NCBI GenBank assembly: GCA_958295815.1
Contig: OY282374.1
Location: 1,694,856 to 1,758,855 of the forward strand
DNA length: 64,000 bases
Reading direction: 5' to 3'
Origin: Candidatus Poribacteria bacterium
GTDB lineage: Bacteria; Poribacteria; WGA-4E; WGA-3G
Below the pieces are notes generated by a model, which did not search any database, was not told the DNA's origin, and saw only the letters and a program-made list of their open reading frames with translations. The position numbers were made by a program, and so were the translations under genes. The first letter of the stretch is position 1; every line of letters begins with the position of its first letter. This document shows, piece after piece, positions 1 to 8,829 of the stretch.

Positions 1-860
1 GTGTCTACGAGAACATGGCGTTCCCACTGCATCCGAGAAAACTTTCCGCTGAGGAAATTGACCGACGCGTCAGGGATATCGCACAGATGCTCCATATTGA
101 GCACCTACTCATGCGGACACCGAATCAATTGAGCGGCGGTGAAACGCAACGTGTTGGTCTCGGAAGGGCAATGGTTCGCCGTCCCCAAGTCTTCCTCATG
201 GATGAACCGATCTCCAACCTTGACGCGAAACTCCGAACCGAAATGCGCGCCGAAATCCGTTGGCGACAACGCGACCTCGGCACAACCACTTTCTATGTCA
301 CGCACGATCAGGTGGAAGCAATGTCGATGGCGGATCGGATCGCCGTTCTGGAGGCAGGCAAAATCCAGCAGTTAGGAACACCCGCTGACATCTATAACCA
401 CCCCAAAAATCTCTTTGTCGCTGGCTTTGTCGGCAATCCGAGCATGAACTGCATCCCGTCCGACATCTCCAGATCCAACGGCGAACTCCACTTGACTTTA
501 GCGAGCGAAGTTGGTAGTGATAATTCGGTAACAATCCAAAGTGATGGGATTGCGAAAGTCCTAAATGACACTGATCCAGACCGAGATGTCGTCTTCGGTG
601 CGCATCCTGAAGATGTTGTGGTCAGTCATCAATCCATTCCGAACGCATTTCAGGCTGAAGTCTATAGTGTTGAGCCACTTGGCGCGGAAACAATAGTCGA
701 GTTGACACTCGGTACGGATGCAGAGGGCGCACATACAATCCTTAAGGCATGCACAGCACCCAATTTTGAAGCCGAAATCGGAGAACATCTGTACGTCACA
801 TTCGTTGATGACCGAATGCATTTTTTCGATAAAACGACTGGCGAAGCGTTGAAAATATAA
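1..860 (+). CDS. ABC transporter ATP-binding protein, MalK/UgpC type (5' truncated by window)
   Basis: ATPase subunit of an ABC importer, probably for sugars or polyols, working at the inner face of the cytoplasmic membrane. The open frame runs in from before the window, so the Walker A part is missing. Visible are the ABC signature LSGGE, the Walker B stretch VFLMDEP, the switch histidine in VTHDQVEA, and a C-terminal OB-fold (TOBE-like) regulatory region of about 130 residues. The order of motifs and the spacer 'VYENMAFPL' match the UgpC/MalK/MsmX group, which often serves several binding-protein/permease pairs. A full-length paralogue lies at 45360-46478. No permease or binding protein is visible next to it here. 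The family call is secure; the substrate cannot be told. Confidence 0.9.
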   Translation, partial: VYENMAFPLHPRKLSAEEIDRRVRDIAQMLHIEHLLMRTPNQLSGGETQRVGLGRAMVRRPQVFLMDEPISNLDAKLRTEMRAEIRWRQRDLGTTTFYVTHDQVEAMSMADRIAVLEAGKIQQLGTPADIYNHPKNLFVAGFVGNPSMNCIPSDISRSNGELHLTLASEVGSDNSVTIQSDGIAKVLNDTDPDRDVVFGAHPEDVVVSHQSIPNAFQAEVYSVEPLGAETIVELTLGTDAEGAHTILKACTAPNFEAEIGEHLYVTFVDDRMHFFDKTTGEALKI

Positions 861-875
861 TAATCTAAACGAAAT

Positions 876-1010
876 ATGAATTTGCGACTCAGACTCTTTA
901 ACCTCATCCCAAAATTTCTAAAACGTGTCGGATGTCAAGTCCTACGTCGATTCGGGTATGATCCTGATGCGTGGCTGGAAAACTTTCTCAGAGAACACAA
1001 AGGAGACTAA
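876..1010 (+). CDS. possible small protein, 44 residues
   Basis: A short ATG frame lies between the ABC ATPase and the ThDP enzyme, beginning 16 bases after one stop and ending 3 bases before the GTG start of the next gene. Its product starts MNLRLRLFNLIPKFLKRVGC and ends ENFLREHKGD: a basic amphipathic N-terminal half and an acidic C-terminal half. The last codons contain AAGGAG, which is the ribosome binding site for the downstream gene, so translation would be coupled. It resembles no family I recognise. It may be a real micro-protein or a chance frame; tight spacing on both sides favours a real one. Confidence 0.4.
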   Translation: MNLRLRLFNLIPKFLKRVGCQVLRRFGYDPDAWLENFLREHKGD

Positions 1011-1013
1011 TAC

Positions 1014-2648
1014 GTGAAAGGCGGAGATATTCTCATTGAATGCTTGAAAGCACAAGGGGTCTCAGCGGTTTTTGGAATGCCCGGCACCCAGAACATCCAA
1101 ATCTACGATGCTTTGCTACAACGTGGTGCTGGCACAATAGACCACTATCTCGTTCGGCATGAGTACGCAGCGACACAGATGGCGGACGGTTTTGCCCGCG
1201 CGACAGGAGAAGTCGGTGTTGCTATTACTGTACCGGGACCCGGTGCCAGCAATGCATCGACCGGAATCTTAGAGGCGTTCACTGACTGCGCACCTGTCCT
1301 GCTGATTACTGGACAGAGCGATTCCAGTCTCTATAGCAAACATCCGAGCAAGATGTTCCACGGATTAGATCAGATGCGGTTTTTTGAGTCGATCACCAAA
1401 TACTGTGCTATCGCCCACTCTGTCGCTGAGATCCCCGTTGTTGTCGAAAATGCCTTTAAAGCGATGCGCAGCGGAAGACCCGGACCCACAATGTTGGAAT
1501 TTCCCATGGACGTTGTCACGGGTGAAGGAGAGGTAAGAATTCCACCGCGTGTAGAACGCACCGAATTACCGCCGCCTGACGATGCAGATCTCAGCACCGC
1601 CGTTGAGACAATCCGTAACGCCAAGATGCCCCTAATCTTCGCCGGTTCTGCCATCTTCCACTCAAATGCCCGAAACGAGTTACGTCTCCTCGCCGAGAAA
1701 CTCAACGCACCTGTCATCGTCACACGCAATGGGAAAGGTGTTTTGTCGGAAGACCATCCGTTAGCACTGCAAATTTGCTACGGCTATCTCGGACGCGAAG
1801 CACTCGAACGTGCCGACTGTTTGATCGGCATCGGACCCCGATTTACCTCCATTGATACTCGAAATTGGAGTTTAGAACTGCCCCAACCCTTCATCCAAAT
1901 TGATGAAGATGCGGACGAGATTGGGCTTGAATATCCGTGTGATGTCGGTGTCGTCGGTGATTTGAGACTCACATTGCAGGCACTTATTGAAGATGTTGCC
2001 CCCGGTCAAAACGGGTGGGACGAGATACTGGTGGAACTTCGAGCAAAATCTGACGCACAGCCATCGCTGCCTGTCATTCACGAATTACAAGATGTTCTTC
2101 CGCGAGACACCATCTATGCGATCGATGTCCACGCCCTCGGCTACGCCTCTTTTGCCGAATTTCCTATCTATGATCCAAGGACTTTCCTCTACCCGAATAT
2201 CGGGGTGGCGTTAGGCCATGCCTATCCTGCCGCGATCGGTGCCAAAGTGGCACATCCCGACCGCCCTGTTATCTGTTTTAGTGGTGATGGTGGATTCCTA
2301 ATGGGAGCCGTGGAGATGGCAACCGCCATGAAATACGGCATCAACGTCGTGGCGATCGTCGTGAATGACGGTGCTTTGTCAGCGATTAAAGGCTCTCAAT
2401 TGAAGGGATGTGAAGGACGCACGATTGACACAGATCTGCTTAATCCCGACTTTGTCGAGTTCGCACAATCTTTCGGTGCGTATGCCAAGAGGGTTGAGAA
2501 CTTAGGCGACTTTAAAGACACATTACGGGACGCACTCGCTGCTGAAAAACCAGCACTCATTGAGGTAATGCTGCAGGAGCGAGGAGACGACATTATCAAC
2601 ATAATCAGTTGGTTGCAGTCCGAACCGCTCCGAAAAACCGGCTTCTAA
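1014..2648 (+). CDS. thiamine diphosphate-dependent enzyme, acetolactate synthase large-subunit-like
   Basis: A 544-residue ThDP enzyme with the three-domain layout of acetolactate synthase, benzoylformate decarboxylase and related 2-oxoacid enzymes. The activating glutamate is E50 (HEYAATQMADGFARATG). The ThDP/magnesium motif begins at GDG 424-426 and closes with N451. The start is GTG with AAGGAG about 7 bases upstream, inside the end of the small frame before it. No small regulatory subunit (ilvN/ilvH) and no other branched-chain gene is adjacent, so a catabolic carboligase or decarboxylase is as likely as biosynthetic acetolactate synthase. The family is certain; the substrate is not. Confidence 0.9.
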   Translation: MKGGDILIECLKAQGVSAVFGMPGTQNIQIYDALLQRGAGTIDHYLVRHEYAATQMADGFARATGEVGVAITVPGPGASNASTGILEAFTDCAPVLLITGQSDSSLYSKHPSKMFHGLDQMRFFESITKYCAIAHSVAEIPVVVENAFKAMRSGRPGPTMLEFPMDVVTGEGEVRIPPRVERTELPPPDDADLSTAVETIRNAKMPLIFAGSAIFHSNARNELRLLAEKLNAPVIVTRNGKGVLSEDHPLALQICYGYLGREALERADCLIGIGPRFTSIDTRNWSLELPQPFIQIDEDADEIGLEYPCDVGVVGDLRLTLQALIEDVAPGQNGWDEILVELRAKSDAQPSLPVIHELQDVLPRDTIYAIDVHALGYASFAEFPIYDPRTFLYPNIGVALGHAYPAAIGAKVAHPDRPVICFSGDGGFLMGAVEMATAMKYGINVVAIVVNDGALSAIKGSQLKGCEGRTIDTDLLNPDFVEFAQSFGAYAKRVENLGDFKDTLRDALAAEKPALIEVMLQERGDDIINIISWLQSEPLRKTGF

Positions 2649-2656
2649 CGCACTGT

Positions 2657-3481
2657 CTAATACTCTCCACGAGCATTCCAACCCGGGTATTGTTCTTCCA
2701 ACACCTCAAGTGTCTGTGGTGTGTAATACGGGTGTCCAGCAGGTGGGAACCGGAAGACCTCGCGCTCTGCCGCTGTCAGCGTGCCGATGAATTTCGAGAA
2801 TGTAGCGTTCCGACCTTTGTCCGTATAGTGCCTAAAGCCTTCCCAATAGTGGTCTGCACGTCCCAAACCGAACCCCCACGTGAAGCGTTGTCCATCTTCC
2901 CGCAGATAATCGCTTGCTGAGTGCAACGTGTAGTTGTTAAAAATACAGACGGTTCCACCCTTACAAACAAGCGGTTCATATTTAGAAGTATCCCGTCCAT
3001 GCTCCTTAGCAAGTAGTCTTAGGGGTGCTTGATCTTCGTCAACATCCTCAAGGTGTACCCAGAAGCCGATTTGCCCAAATTCACGAGCACTTTCGGACTG
3101 TGGTAGCAGTGAATTGTTGCCGTTATCAATATGCAAATTGCTTGGATCGCTATCAACACCTGGTCCTTTAAATCCGGGATAGCGTGCAATCATACACCCA
3201 GCACGATAGTGAATATGCTCCGTTTTCAGAAATTTACGGGCGAATTCCCACGCATCGTGGTCCACAATTGCTTGTAGCAAAGCCATTTCAGGGGGTGGAA
3301 ATTCCGTCAAGGTTGCTCTGCCCGGCGGTGGATCGTTTTTTACCTCTTCCCATGTTGGAAGCACGCGTCGTTGAGCACCTTGCATCTTCGCAAGTTGCTC
3401 ACCTGAATAGTAACCCGGAACAATTAGGTAGCCTTTTTCTAAGAGTTCATCAAGTTGTGCGTCAGTAAATTTTTTTGGCAT
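2657..3481 (-). CDS. phytanoyl-CoA dioxygenase (PhyH) family protein
   Basis: A 274-residue non-haem iron(II)/2-oxoglutarate dioxygenase. The iron triad is visible as H117 and D119 (LHIDNGNNS) and H187 (YTLHSAS), with R199 after the distal histidine placed to bind 2-oxoglutarate. Length and motif spacing fit the PhyH family, whose bacterial members hydroxylate a wide range of small molecules. The gene converges on the ThDP enzyme with only 8 bases between the stop codons. Many paralogues of this family are expected in Poribacteria-like genomes; no substrate can be assigned. Confidence 0.88.
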   Translation of the reverse strand: MPKKFTDAQLDELLEKGYLIVPGYYSGEQLAKMQGAQRRVLPTWEEVKNDPPPGRATLTEFPPPEMALLQAIVDHDAWEFARKFLKTEHIHYRAGCMIARYPGFKGPGVDSDPSNLHIDNGNNSLLPQSESAREFGQIGFWVHLEDVDEDQAPLRLLAKEHGRDTSKYEPLVCKGGTVCIFNNYTLHSASDYLREDGQRFTWGFGLGRADHYWEGFRHYTDKGRNATFSKFIGTLTAAEREVFRFPPAGHPYYTPQTLEVLEEQYPGWNARGEY

Positions 3482-3580
3482 GGTTACCTCGATTGTAGAG
3501 TAGAGTAAGTTTCAACAAGAGCACGTTAAAAATTTTGCTGACGAACCTTGAGCACCAAAGTCCGCCAGCAAAATTGGGAA

Positions 3581-3653
3581 CTCCCCCAGACGGACTCGAA
3601 CCGCCGACACGATGGTTAACAGCCATCTGCTCTACCAACTGAGCTATGGGGGA
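3581..3653 (-). tRNA. tRNA-Asn (anticodon GTT)
   Basis: On the reverse strand the sequence folds as a 73-nt tRNA: acceptor stem TCCCCCA pairs with TGGGGGA and is followed by discriminator G. The D arm contains AGCTCAGTTGGTAGAGC, the anticodon loop CTGTTAACC carries GTT, and the T arm contains GGTTCGAGTCC. CCA is not encoded. It stands alone between the PhyH gene and a small membrane protein. Confidence 0.96.
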
Positions 3654-3722
3654 ATGTTAGTCTTAATTATAACCCATCTCACTGGCAATTGCAAATTAAA
3701 TTACACTTTTTTACAAAATTTT

Positions 3723-4070
3723 TTAAGCGTGTTTCCTACTTAGCCATTTTCTTAGATCTAATCTACCTTGGGAAAAACCCCACAGAATACCAACAGCGAG
3801 GAAGATCCAGACACCTATCCATCCAACACTTACAACAATATCAGAGGCTGATGCGGACATATTATCATACCGTTGTGAGGCTTCTGCTATACTATTGTAA
3901 CTACCATCCAGACCTCGGTAAGCGACCTTTTCTATTATCCAGCCGACTATGTTGCGGGAGACAAAAGCGACGAAAACAAGCCAGAAGAAGCCCGCTACAA
4001 CGCCTAGTAGAACCCTCGCCAATAGAATTCCGAGAAACCGAAGACCGGCTTTGAACTTCTGCATAAACAT
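3723..4070 (-). CDS. small two-helix membrane protein, unknown
   Basis: A 115-residue protein with two hydrophobic segments (about residues 12-37 and 78-99) separated by a polar loop rich in Ser and Asn, and a basic C-terminal tail. Both ends should face the cytoplasm by the positive-inside rule. No family recognised. The next gene upstream on the same strand ends 44 bases away at 4115, so the two may be co-transcribed. The start could also be the ATG two codons later. Confidence 0.6.
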   Translation of the reverse strand: MFMQKFKAGLRFLGILLARVLLGVVAGFFWLVFVAFVSRNIVGWIIEKVAYRGLDGSYNSIAEASQRYDNMSASASDIVVSVGWIGVWIFLAVGILWGFSQGRLDLRKWLSRKHA

Positions 4071-4114
4071 AGTTCACACCTCCGATTACAACTGATAAGA
4101 AACTGGATTGTGTT

Positions 4115-6445
4115 TTACGGACGCACAGAAAAAACCTTAACCCTACCCGTATCAATCCACCGCGCAACCACACTCCTACCCGGAATTACGACATCTTGAT
4201 GCTCAAATGGATCGGACCCAAAATTCGCAAACATCTCAACCATATCGCCAAACTGAGTGCGTTGAACTCTCTTATCATTACTCAACCATTCAAAATCCGT
4301 CATCGTCTTCCCACCTATCTGCCGATGCAATGGCGAAAAGAAAGCGTAATGTCGCTTTATCCACGTTTTATGCTTTGAAAACCTTGCTATATTCAGATGA
4401 TACAACGGCGGCACGTTGTAGAGCAGTTCTAATAGTGTTGAGGTCTCTATCGCATTTACAAATTTGAGGCTGCCAGAGTGCCAATGGTTCGTCGTCACTA
4501 TAGAATCATGAAATACAATCTGGTAGAGCGGCAATCGAAAACGCGGGTCGTAATAGAGATAAAAATAACGCGATTTGAGAGGCACCTGATTCACATGAAT
4601 TGCAGGGGCTTCGGGGGGCCAGTACCCGCCTATGTAATATGGAGAGGTTTTATCCTTCATATCTGGGTCGCCCCACCCAATGACAGGGGACATCATCCCG
4701 TGCGCGAAGTGGATCGTCTCCGCAGCATAGGCAGAACCACCCTCTGAACCCACGACCATATTGTGTGTATCTCGAATCCACGCAATACGGGCAAGTCGTG
4801 CGTTCATGTCGTCCAACTGCGTTGCAGGATGCAATGGCGAATAATCGTCAAAGAGTTCCCCATAAGCGTCGCAATCAATAAACCACGTATTGAAGTCCGA
4901 TGGCATCTGTGCGACGATACCGTTGACACGATTCTCGACATAAGGCTGTGCAACGAGCGGGCTTAAATGATACCCTTTCTTTTTAAATCCTTTATTCTTT
5001 GTGCCGTCTGCATTGACAATCCCACCGCTTTCATAAAGCAAGAGATCAAACTGTGCTGTCTCCCAAGTATTCTCTTCGTCAGGGTGATGGATGCTGTGGT
5101 AGGAATCGTAGGGTCCAACCAGATAACCGAGTGCTTTCGCCTTTTCAACAGCGGCTGGATGTCGAAATCCGTCCTGCCACGAGTCAACTCCAAGCCAGAG
5201 TCTATTCAGTCCGTTTTTCGCAAACCGTTCCAGTAGTTTCACAGACAGACCGTCACCCCATTCATCTGGATGACGTAGCATCTTGGGGAAGGCTGCATAA
5301 AGCAGAAAACAGTTGCGCCGGTAAAGCTCCGTGCGCGATAGTGTGGACAGTTTTCGTGAGAGCAACGCCTCCGTTTCTGAGGCAAGAGAAATCCCTGTCC
5401 AAGCGTCCGGATTATAAAAATTCGGCTTCTCAAGCTGTCTGCTTATTGCACGACAGACAATCCGTTGGATGTAGTTGGAAGTATGATCGGACTGGACGAT
5501 CTCTTGGACGGCTTTCTTCGACTCTGCGTTGAGTCGTGAAAAAATACGTCCCTCGACAGTATCTGCCGCCCTTTCATTGCTACCACGACTCAGTTTTCTG
5601 GCGAACGCTTTCCAATCCGTTACATCGTACCGACTGAGGAGTTTGCCGCCCCATAAATAGACATGCGCAGCACCGAGTAATTTCTCGGCATCAGGGGTCT
5701 GCTTAATCTTTTCGGAAAACGAAACAAATTCTCCGTTCTGCTGCAACCAGGCTCGATACTGTTTAGCAGGAGCGACAGGCGATGCCTCACCGAGTGAGAT
5801 CCGCACGCCATACGTTTTCCGATCCCAATTCGGTGTGAAGGTGTGTGAGACCTGCATGCTTAAGCCAGATTTTTCGGCTTTACTGAATCGAATTTGGTTG
5901 TTGAAGGGATTCGTTAAAATATAGGTGAGTGTTCTCTCGCCAAGGTCCAGTCCCCAGAACGGCATAGAGAGCCCTGCTGTTGTGTTGATCGGTCCCTGTT
6001 CAGATAAGAAGTCCTGCCATATAGCGTCATCTTTTGGCACATAACTTCCCTCAAAAAAAGGGAAAATATAGCCCTGAATAGACTCGGTGTTTTCAACAAT
6101 GGGCCACGTTAAACTTTGCGTCTCGCTTACAGAAGCATCTTGAGTGAATTCAAACGTTAGCGAGTCCTGTTCTAGTTCAACACGAACACTAAGAAGTCGT
6201 TCTGGCAGTTTCCAACTGTAAATATTGCCTTCATGAGCAAAATCCGTCACATTGCCAAGTCCAGTCTGCCCCGACGAAATCTCCACTGCTATTTCCGTGT
6301 CTGCCGGGTAGACAGTCACAGCCAGTGACTGAGGAACAATCTCAGCTTCCCATGTAGTGTCACTGGAATGAATCTTTTCAGGCGTGTCACCCATACCTGT
6401 AGAAGCCAACAGTAAAATCCCTATGCATAAGGTATAAAATCGCAA
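4115..6445 (-). CDS. secreted glycoside hydrolase-like protein (GH101/GH129-like or DUF6259 type)
   Basis: A 776-residue protein with an N-terminal signal peptide (hydrophobic stretch residues 3-17). Residues 30-250 look like a beta-sandwich. Residues 400-650 look like a TIM barrel of the type in GH101/GH129-related enzymes: a strand ending GLNRLWLGVDSW (412-423), WFIDCDAYGE (521-530) with D524/D526 as candidate nucleophile, and VVGSEGGSAYA (565-575) with E568 as candidate acid. These assignments are by analogy only. It would act outside the cytoplasm on complex carbohydrate. The sugar-phosphate isomerase gene upstream on the same strand suggests a carbohydrate-use locus. The secreted-hydrolase idea is fairly firm; the family number is not. 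Confidence 0.6.
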   Translation of the reverse strand: MRFYTLCIGILLLASTGMGDTPEKIHSSDTTWEAEIVPQSLAVTVYPADTEIAVEISSGQTGLGNVTDFAHEGNIYSWKLPERLLSVRVELEQDSLTFEFTQDASVSETQSLTWPIVENTESIQGYIFPFFEGSYVPKDDAIWQDFLSEQGPINTTAGLSMPFWGLDLGERTLTYILTNPFNNQIRFSKAEKSGLSMQVSHTFTPNWDRKTYGVRISLGEASPVAPAKQYRAWLQQNGEFVSFSEKIKQTPDAEKLLGAAHVYLWGGKLLSRYDVTDWKAFARKLSRGSNERAADTVEGRIFSRLNAESKKAVQEIVQSDHTSNYIQRIVCRAISRQLEKPNFYNPDAWTGISLASETEALLSRKLSTLSRTELYRRNCFLLYAAFPKMLRHPDEWGDGLSVKLLERFAKNGLNRLWLGVDSWQDGFRHPAAVEKAKALGYLVGPYDSYHSIHHPDEENTWETAQFDLLLYESGGIVNADGTKNKGFKKKGYHLSPLVAQPYVENRVNGIVAQMPSDFNTWFIDCDAYGELFDDYSPLHPATQLDDMNARLARIAWIRDTHNMVVGSEGGSAYAAETIHFAHGMMSPVIGWGDPDMKDKTSPYYIGGYWPPEAPAIHVNQVPLKSRYFYLYYDPRFRLPLYQIVFHDSIVTTNHWHSGSLKFVNAIETSTLLELLYNVPPLYHLNIARFSKHKTWIKRHYAFFSPLHRQIGGKTMTDFEWLSNDKRVQRTQFGDMVEMFANFGSDPFEHQDVVIPGRSVVARWIDTGRVKVFSVRP

Positions 6446-6459
6446 CGCTTTACTCCGCT

Positions 6460-6480
6460 GGCGAGGTTTTTAACCTCGCC
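6460..6480. repeat. GGCGAGG-class hairpin repeat
   Basis: A perfect inverted repeat, GGCGAGGTT-TTT-AACCTCGCC, nine paired bases with a 3-base loop. It sits between the isomerase stop and the glycosidase start, so it would be in the message. Related GGCGAGG...CCTCGCC hairpins occur at 13951, 18403, 36385 and 55728. No T-run follows, so it is not a classical terminator. Confidence 0.75.
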
Positions 6481-6501
6481 ATACGCCTCTTTACCAACAA
6501 C

Positions 6502-7260
6502 TTACCTTGACAACTCTTCCCACAACGCCCGATAAAAATTCATCACACGCTCCGGATCCGAACTGCCAGCGATTTCTGCAAGCGTGTAGCCCGAATACCC
6601 GGACGCTCTCAACGACGTAAAGAGTTCCCGCCACGGATACTCACGTCGATGCAGTTCCGTGATATGCACCAAGCCGATTTTGCCTTTCACAAGGTTGAAA
6701 TTATCCTGAATAGAACCGTTTTCTACTTCACCGAAGTTCGAGTTCCAGCAGACATAGACGTTGTCGTGATCAGCGACATCAATAATCGTTCGGATATGCC
6801 GGAGTTCAGAGGTGCCACCCCCGTGCACTTCCAACCGAATCTGCACTCCGAGATCCGCAGCGAATGCACCACACTCTCGCAATGACATCCCAATTTGCTC
6901 AAGTGTCTTTTCAACAGGAACCTCTTCAGGAAGGCCATTCGGACGCACCTTAACGCCGGGAGCGCCGACATCTGCCGCCAGTTGAGAATACAACTTTGTT
7001 CCCTCTATATTCTCACGAACCGCATCCTGATCAACGGAATGATAATCAAATGCCGAACCTAAGCCAGCAATCTCGATCGGGGAATCATCGAATTGTCGTT
7101 TCACTGCTGCCCGTTCACTTGCCGAGAGTTGAACTTCAACGCCGTGTGCATGCGTCGTCCGCAATTCCACGCCTTTAAATCCTGTTTCCACACATTTTTC
7201 AATAATTGTTGGGATATCCCAATCTTTAGCCATATTATAAGTAACTAAACCAAGTTTCAT
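6502..7260 (-). CDS. sugar phosphate isomerase/epimerase (xylose isomerase-like TIM barrel)
   Basis: A 252-residue protein of the AP endonuclease 2/xylose isomerase-like TIM-barrel group. Expected metal ligands can be placed at E144 (LEVHGGG), H199 (GLVHITEL) and E229 (LAEIAG). The stretch where members usually carry an Asp or His ligand reads CWNSNFGE (171-178), with Asn where Asp is common. Members epimerise or isomerise free or phosphorylated sugars and inositol derivatives. The Uma2 gene upstream ends 9 bases before this start, so the genes are probably co-transcribed. Substrate unknown. Confidence 0.82.
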   Translation of the reverse strand: MKLGLVTYNMAKDWDIPTIIEKCVETGFKGVELRTTHAHGVEVQLSASERAAVKRQFDDSPIEIAGLGSAFDYHSVDQDAVRENIEGTKLYSQLAADVGAPGVKVRPNGLPEEVPVEKTLEQIGMSLRECGAFAADLGVQIRLEVHGGGTSELRHIRTIIDVADHDNVYVCWNSNFGEVENGSIQDNFNLVKGKIGLVHITELHRREYPWRELFTSLRASGYSGYTLAEIAGSSDPERVMNFYRALWEELSR

Positions 7261-7269
7261 AAAGTCTCC

Positions 7270-7842
7270 TTATTCAAAAAGTTGTGCGACTTGACATGAA
7301 AATCCCTCGACGACATCCTCGCCGCTGAGCGTATCATCGCTTGTGAGCAATTCAATGTCTGTTTCCGAACGATACACCGTCACCGTCTTTGCCACAGATT
7401 CAATGACCCAAACAAGCCGTACGCCAGCACTCAAATAAACGAGTGCTTTCTCAACAACATTGTATTGGATGTCCGTCCGAGAAACCACTTCAATGGCAAG
7501 GTCTGGTGGAATTGCAAACGCCCTGTGTCGATCTTCAGGCAGCCGTGCCGATGCAACAAACGCGATGTCTGGCATCAGCACACGTTCGCCGATCTGAAAG
7601 CCTGTGTCTGATGTGTAGACACGACCGAGTTGATTTTGATGGACATACGGACCTAAAGACAAAAATAGGTTGGTGCTAATATCACCATGTTCTCCTGAGG
7701 TCGGCGGCATCGGTATTAATGCTCCTTTTACATACTCATATCCCTCTATATCACTTTCAAGAAAATCTTCCAATGTCATATCCGTTTCTATAGGCGCGAG
7801 GGATATTGCAACCTGTTCGTAACCTTCTTTTGGAACACCCAT
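7270..7842 (-). CDS. Uma2 family putative restriction endonuclease (PD-(D/E)XK fold)
   Basis: A 190-residue protein of the Uma2 family. The nuclease-fold pattern is visible as PDIAF (D92), LAIEVVS (E118) and a lysine in NVVEKA (K132). The start is taken at the ATG at 7842 because GGAGG stands at a normal distance upstream; the longer frame would begin with TTG. Members are abundant in cyanobacteria and Poribacteria, often in many copies. Their biological role is unsettled, and some may be transposon-linked or defence nucleases. Nothing beside it suggests a toxin-antitoxin partner. Confidence 0.85.
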   Translation of the reverse strand: MGVPKEGYEQVAISLAPIETDMTLEDFLESDIEGYEYVKGALIPMPPTSGEHGDISTNLFLSLGPYVHQNQLGRVYTSDTGFQIGERVLMPDIAFVASARLPEDRHRAFAIPPDLAIEVVSRTDIQYNVVEKALVYLSAGVRLVWVIESVAKTVTVYRSETDIELLTSDDTLSGEDVVEGFSCQVAQLFE

Positions 7843-7879
7843 TAGGAACACCTCCTTCTTCAATGCTTGATGTTTTCAA

Positions 7880-7908
7880 TTGTGTTACACCGAATTTTTT
7901 GCTATAAT
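7880..7908 (+). promoter_or_regulatory. putative sigma70 promoter of the HTH-MBL gene
   Basis: TTGTGT and TATAAT separated by 17 bases, with the -10 ending 34 bases before the ATG at 7943. It lies in the divergent gap between the Uma2 gene and the HTH-MBL gene. Confidence 0.5.
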
Positions 7909-7942
7909 GTTCCTCAAATAAAAAGTTAAGGAGAACACCACC

Positions 7943-8770
7943 ATGGCTTATGCACTTGAAGACGAATTTGGTGACATCATCGGTAAAGCCCGACGCGGAC
8001 AAAATATGTCTCAGAACCAAACCGCCACTGCTGCTGGTATCACAGAGCCAGAACTTGCTCGTATGGAACAGTATACCTTAAAACCGACAGAATCGCAAGT
8101 CTTTCGTCTCGCAGAAGCACTCAATTTAGACGCTACCAAATTGCTCGATATCGCGACAGAGCAGTGGGAACCCGAACCCATTCAGGAGGCGAGCGATGCA
8201 AATCTTGAAGTGATCACAATTAGCGCGCCCGTCGGCGGATGGCCCGTCAATGCCTATCTCTTGATATGTAAAGCCACAGATGATACCGCTGTTATCGACA
8301 CCGCTGCACACCCGGAACTCATTGTAGAACAATTAGATGCCCGCAACGTGAATCCAACCACTATTCTTTTGACGCACGCCCACAGCGATCATACTGATGG
8401 ATTAACCCAACTCCAAACCGCTACCGGATGTGAAACTTATATCCATAAGAATGAACCGAAACCGAGAAGTAATAAGAAATTACATGAAGTCGCACACGGA
8501 GATATTCTCTCTGTGGGTGAACTCGTGGTAACCGTTGTCAACACACCCGGACATACACCCGGTGGGTGTAGTTTCCTCACACAGAGTGCTGCATTCGTCG
8601 GCGATGCGATCTTCGCCGGTTCTGTCGGAGGTCCCAATATCTCTTTGCAGGACGAAATCGACAGCGTCCGTGACAATCTACTCTCGCTGCCTGACACGGT
8701 TAGGCTCTTCCCTGGTCACGGTCCGTCCACGACTGTCGGCGAGGAAAAATCGCACAATCCGTTTTTCTAA
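7943..8770 (+). CDS. HTH (XRE-like) - metallo-beta-lactamase fold fusion hydrolase
   Basis: A 275-residue protein joining an N-terminal Cro/C1-type helix-turn-helix (about residues 8-70; helices around MSQNQTATAAGITEPELARM) to a glyoxalase II-like metallo-hydrolase domain (residues 88-275). The hydrolase has a complete metal site: HAHSDH 145-150, H204 (TPGHTPGG), D221 (VGDAIF) and H259 (PGHG). It could be a DNA-binding regulator that senses a thioester or related metabolite, or a hydrolase carrying a spare HTH. An in-frame fusion is clear because no start-and-stop break separates the halves. AAGGAG precedes the start. Function beyond the folds is open. Confidence 0.85.
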   Translation: MAYALEDEFGDIIGKARRGQNMSQNQTATAAGITEPELARMEQYTLKPTESQVFRLAEALNLDATKLLDIATEQWEPEPIQEASDANLEVITISAPVGGWPVNAYLLICKATDDTAVIDTAAHPELIVEQLDARNVNPTTILLTHAHSDHTDGLTQLQTATGCETYIHKNEPKPRSNKKLHEVAHGDILSVGELVVTVVNTPGHTPGGCSFLTQSAAFVGDAIFAGSVGGPNISLQDEIDSVRDNLLSLPDTVRLFPGHGPSTTVGEEKSHNPFF

Positions 8771-8829
8771 ACCTGCTGCTGTGTGAATCTCGCCAGAATC
8801 TGCTGATATTTTTGGAATCTATAGATTTC

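Noticed and set aside
40-860. Reading the first gene as a complete short ATPase starting at the ATG at 15
   Set aside because: The frame is open upstream and the residues just before the ATG (VYEN) match the family, so the gene is truncated by the window.
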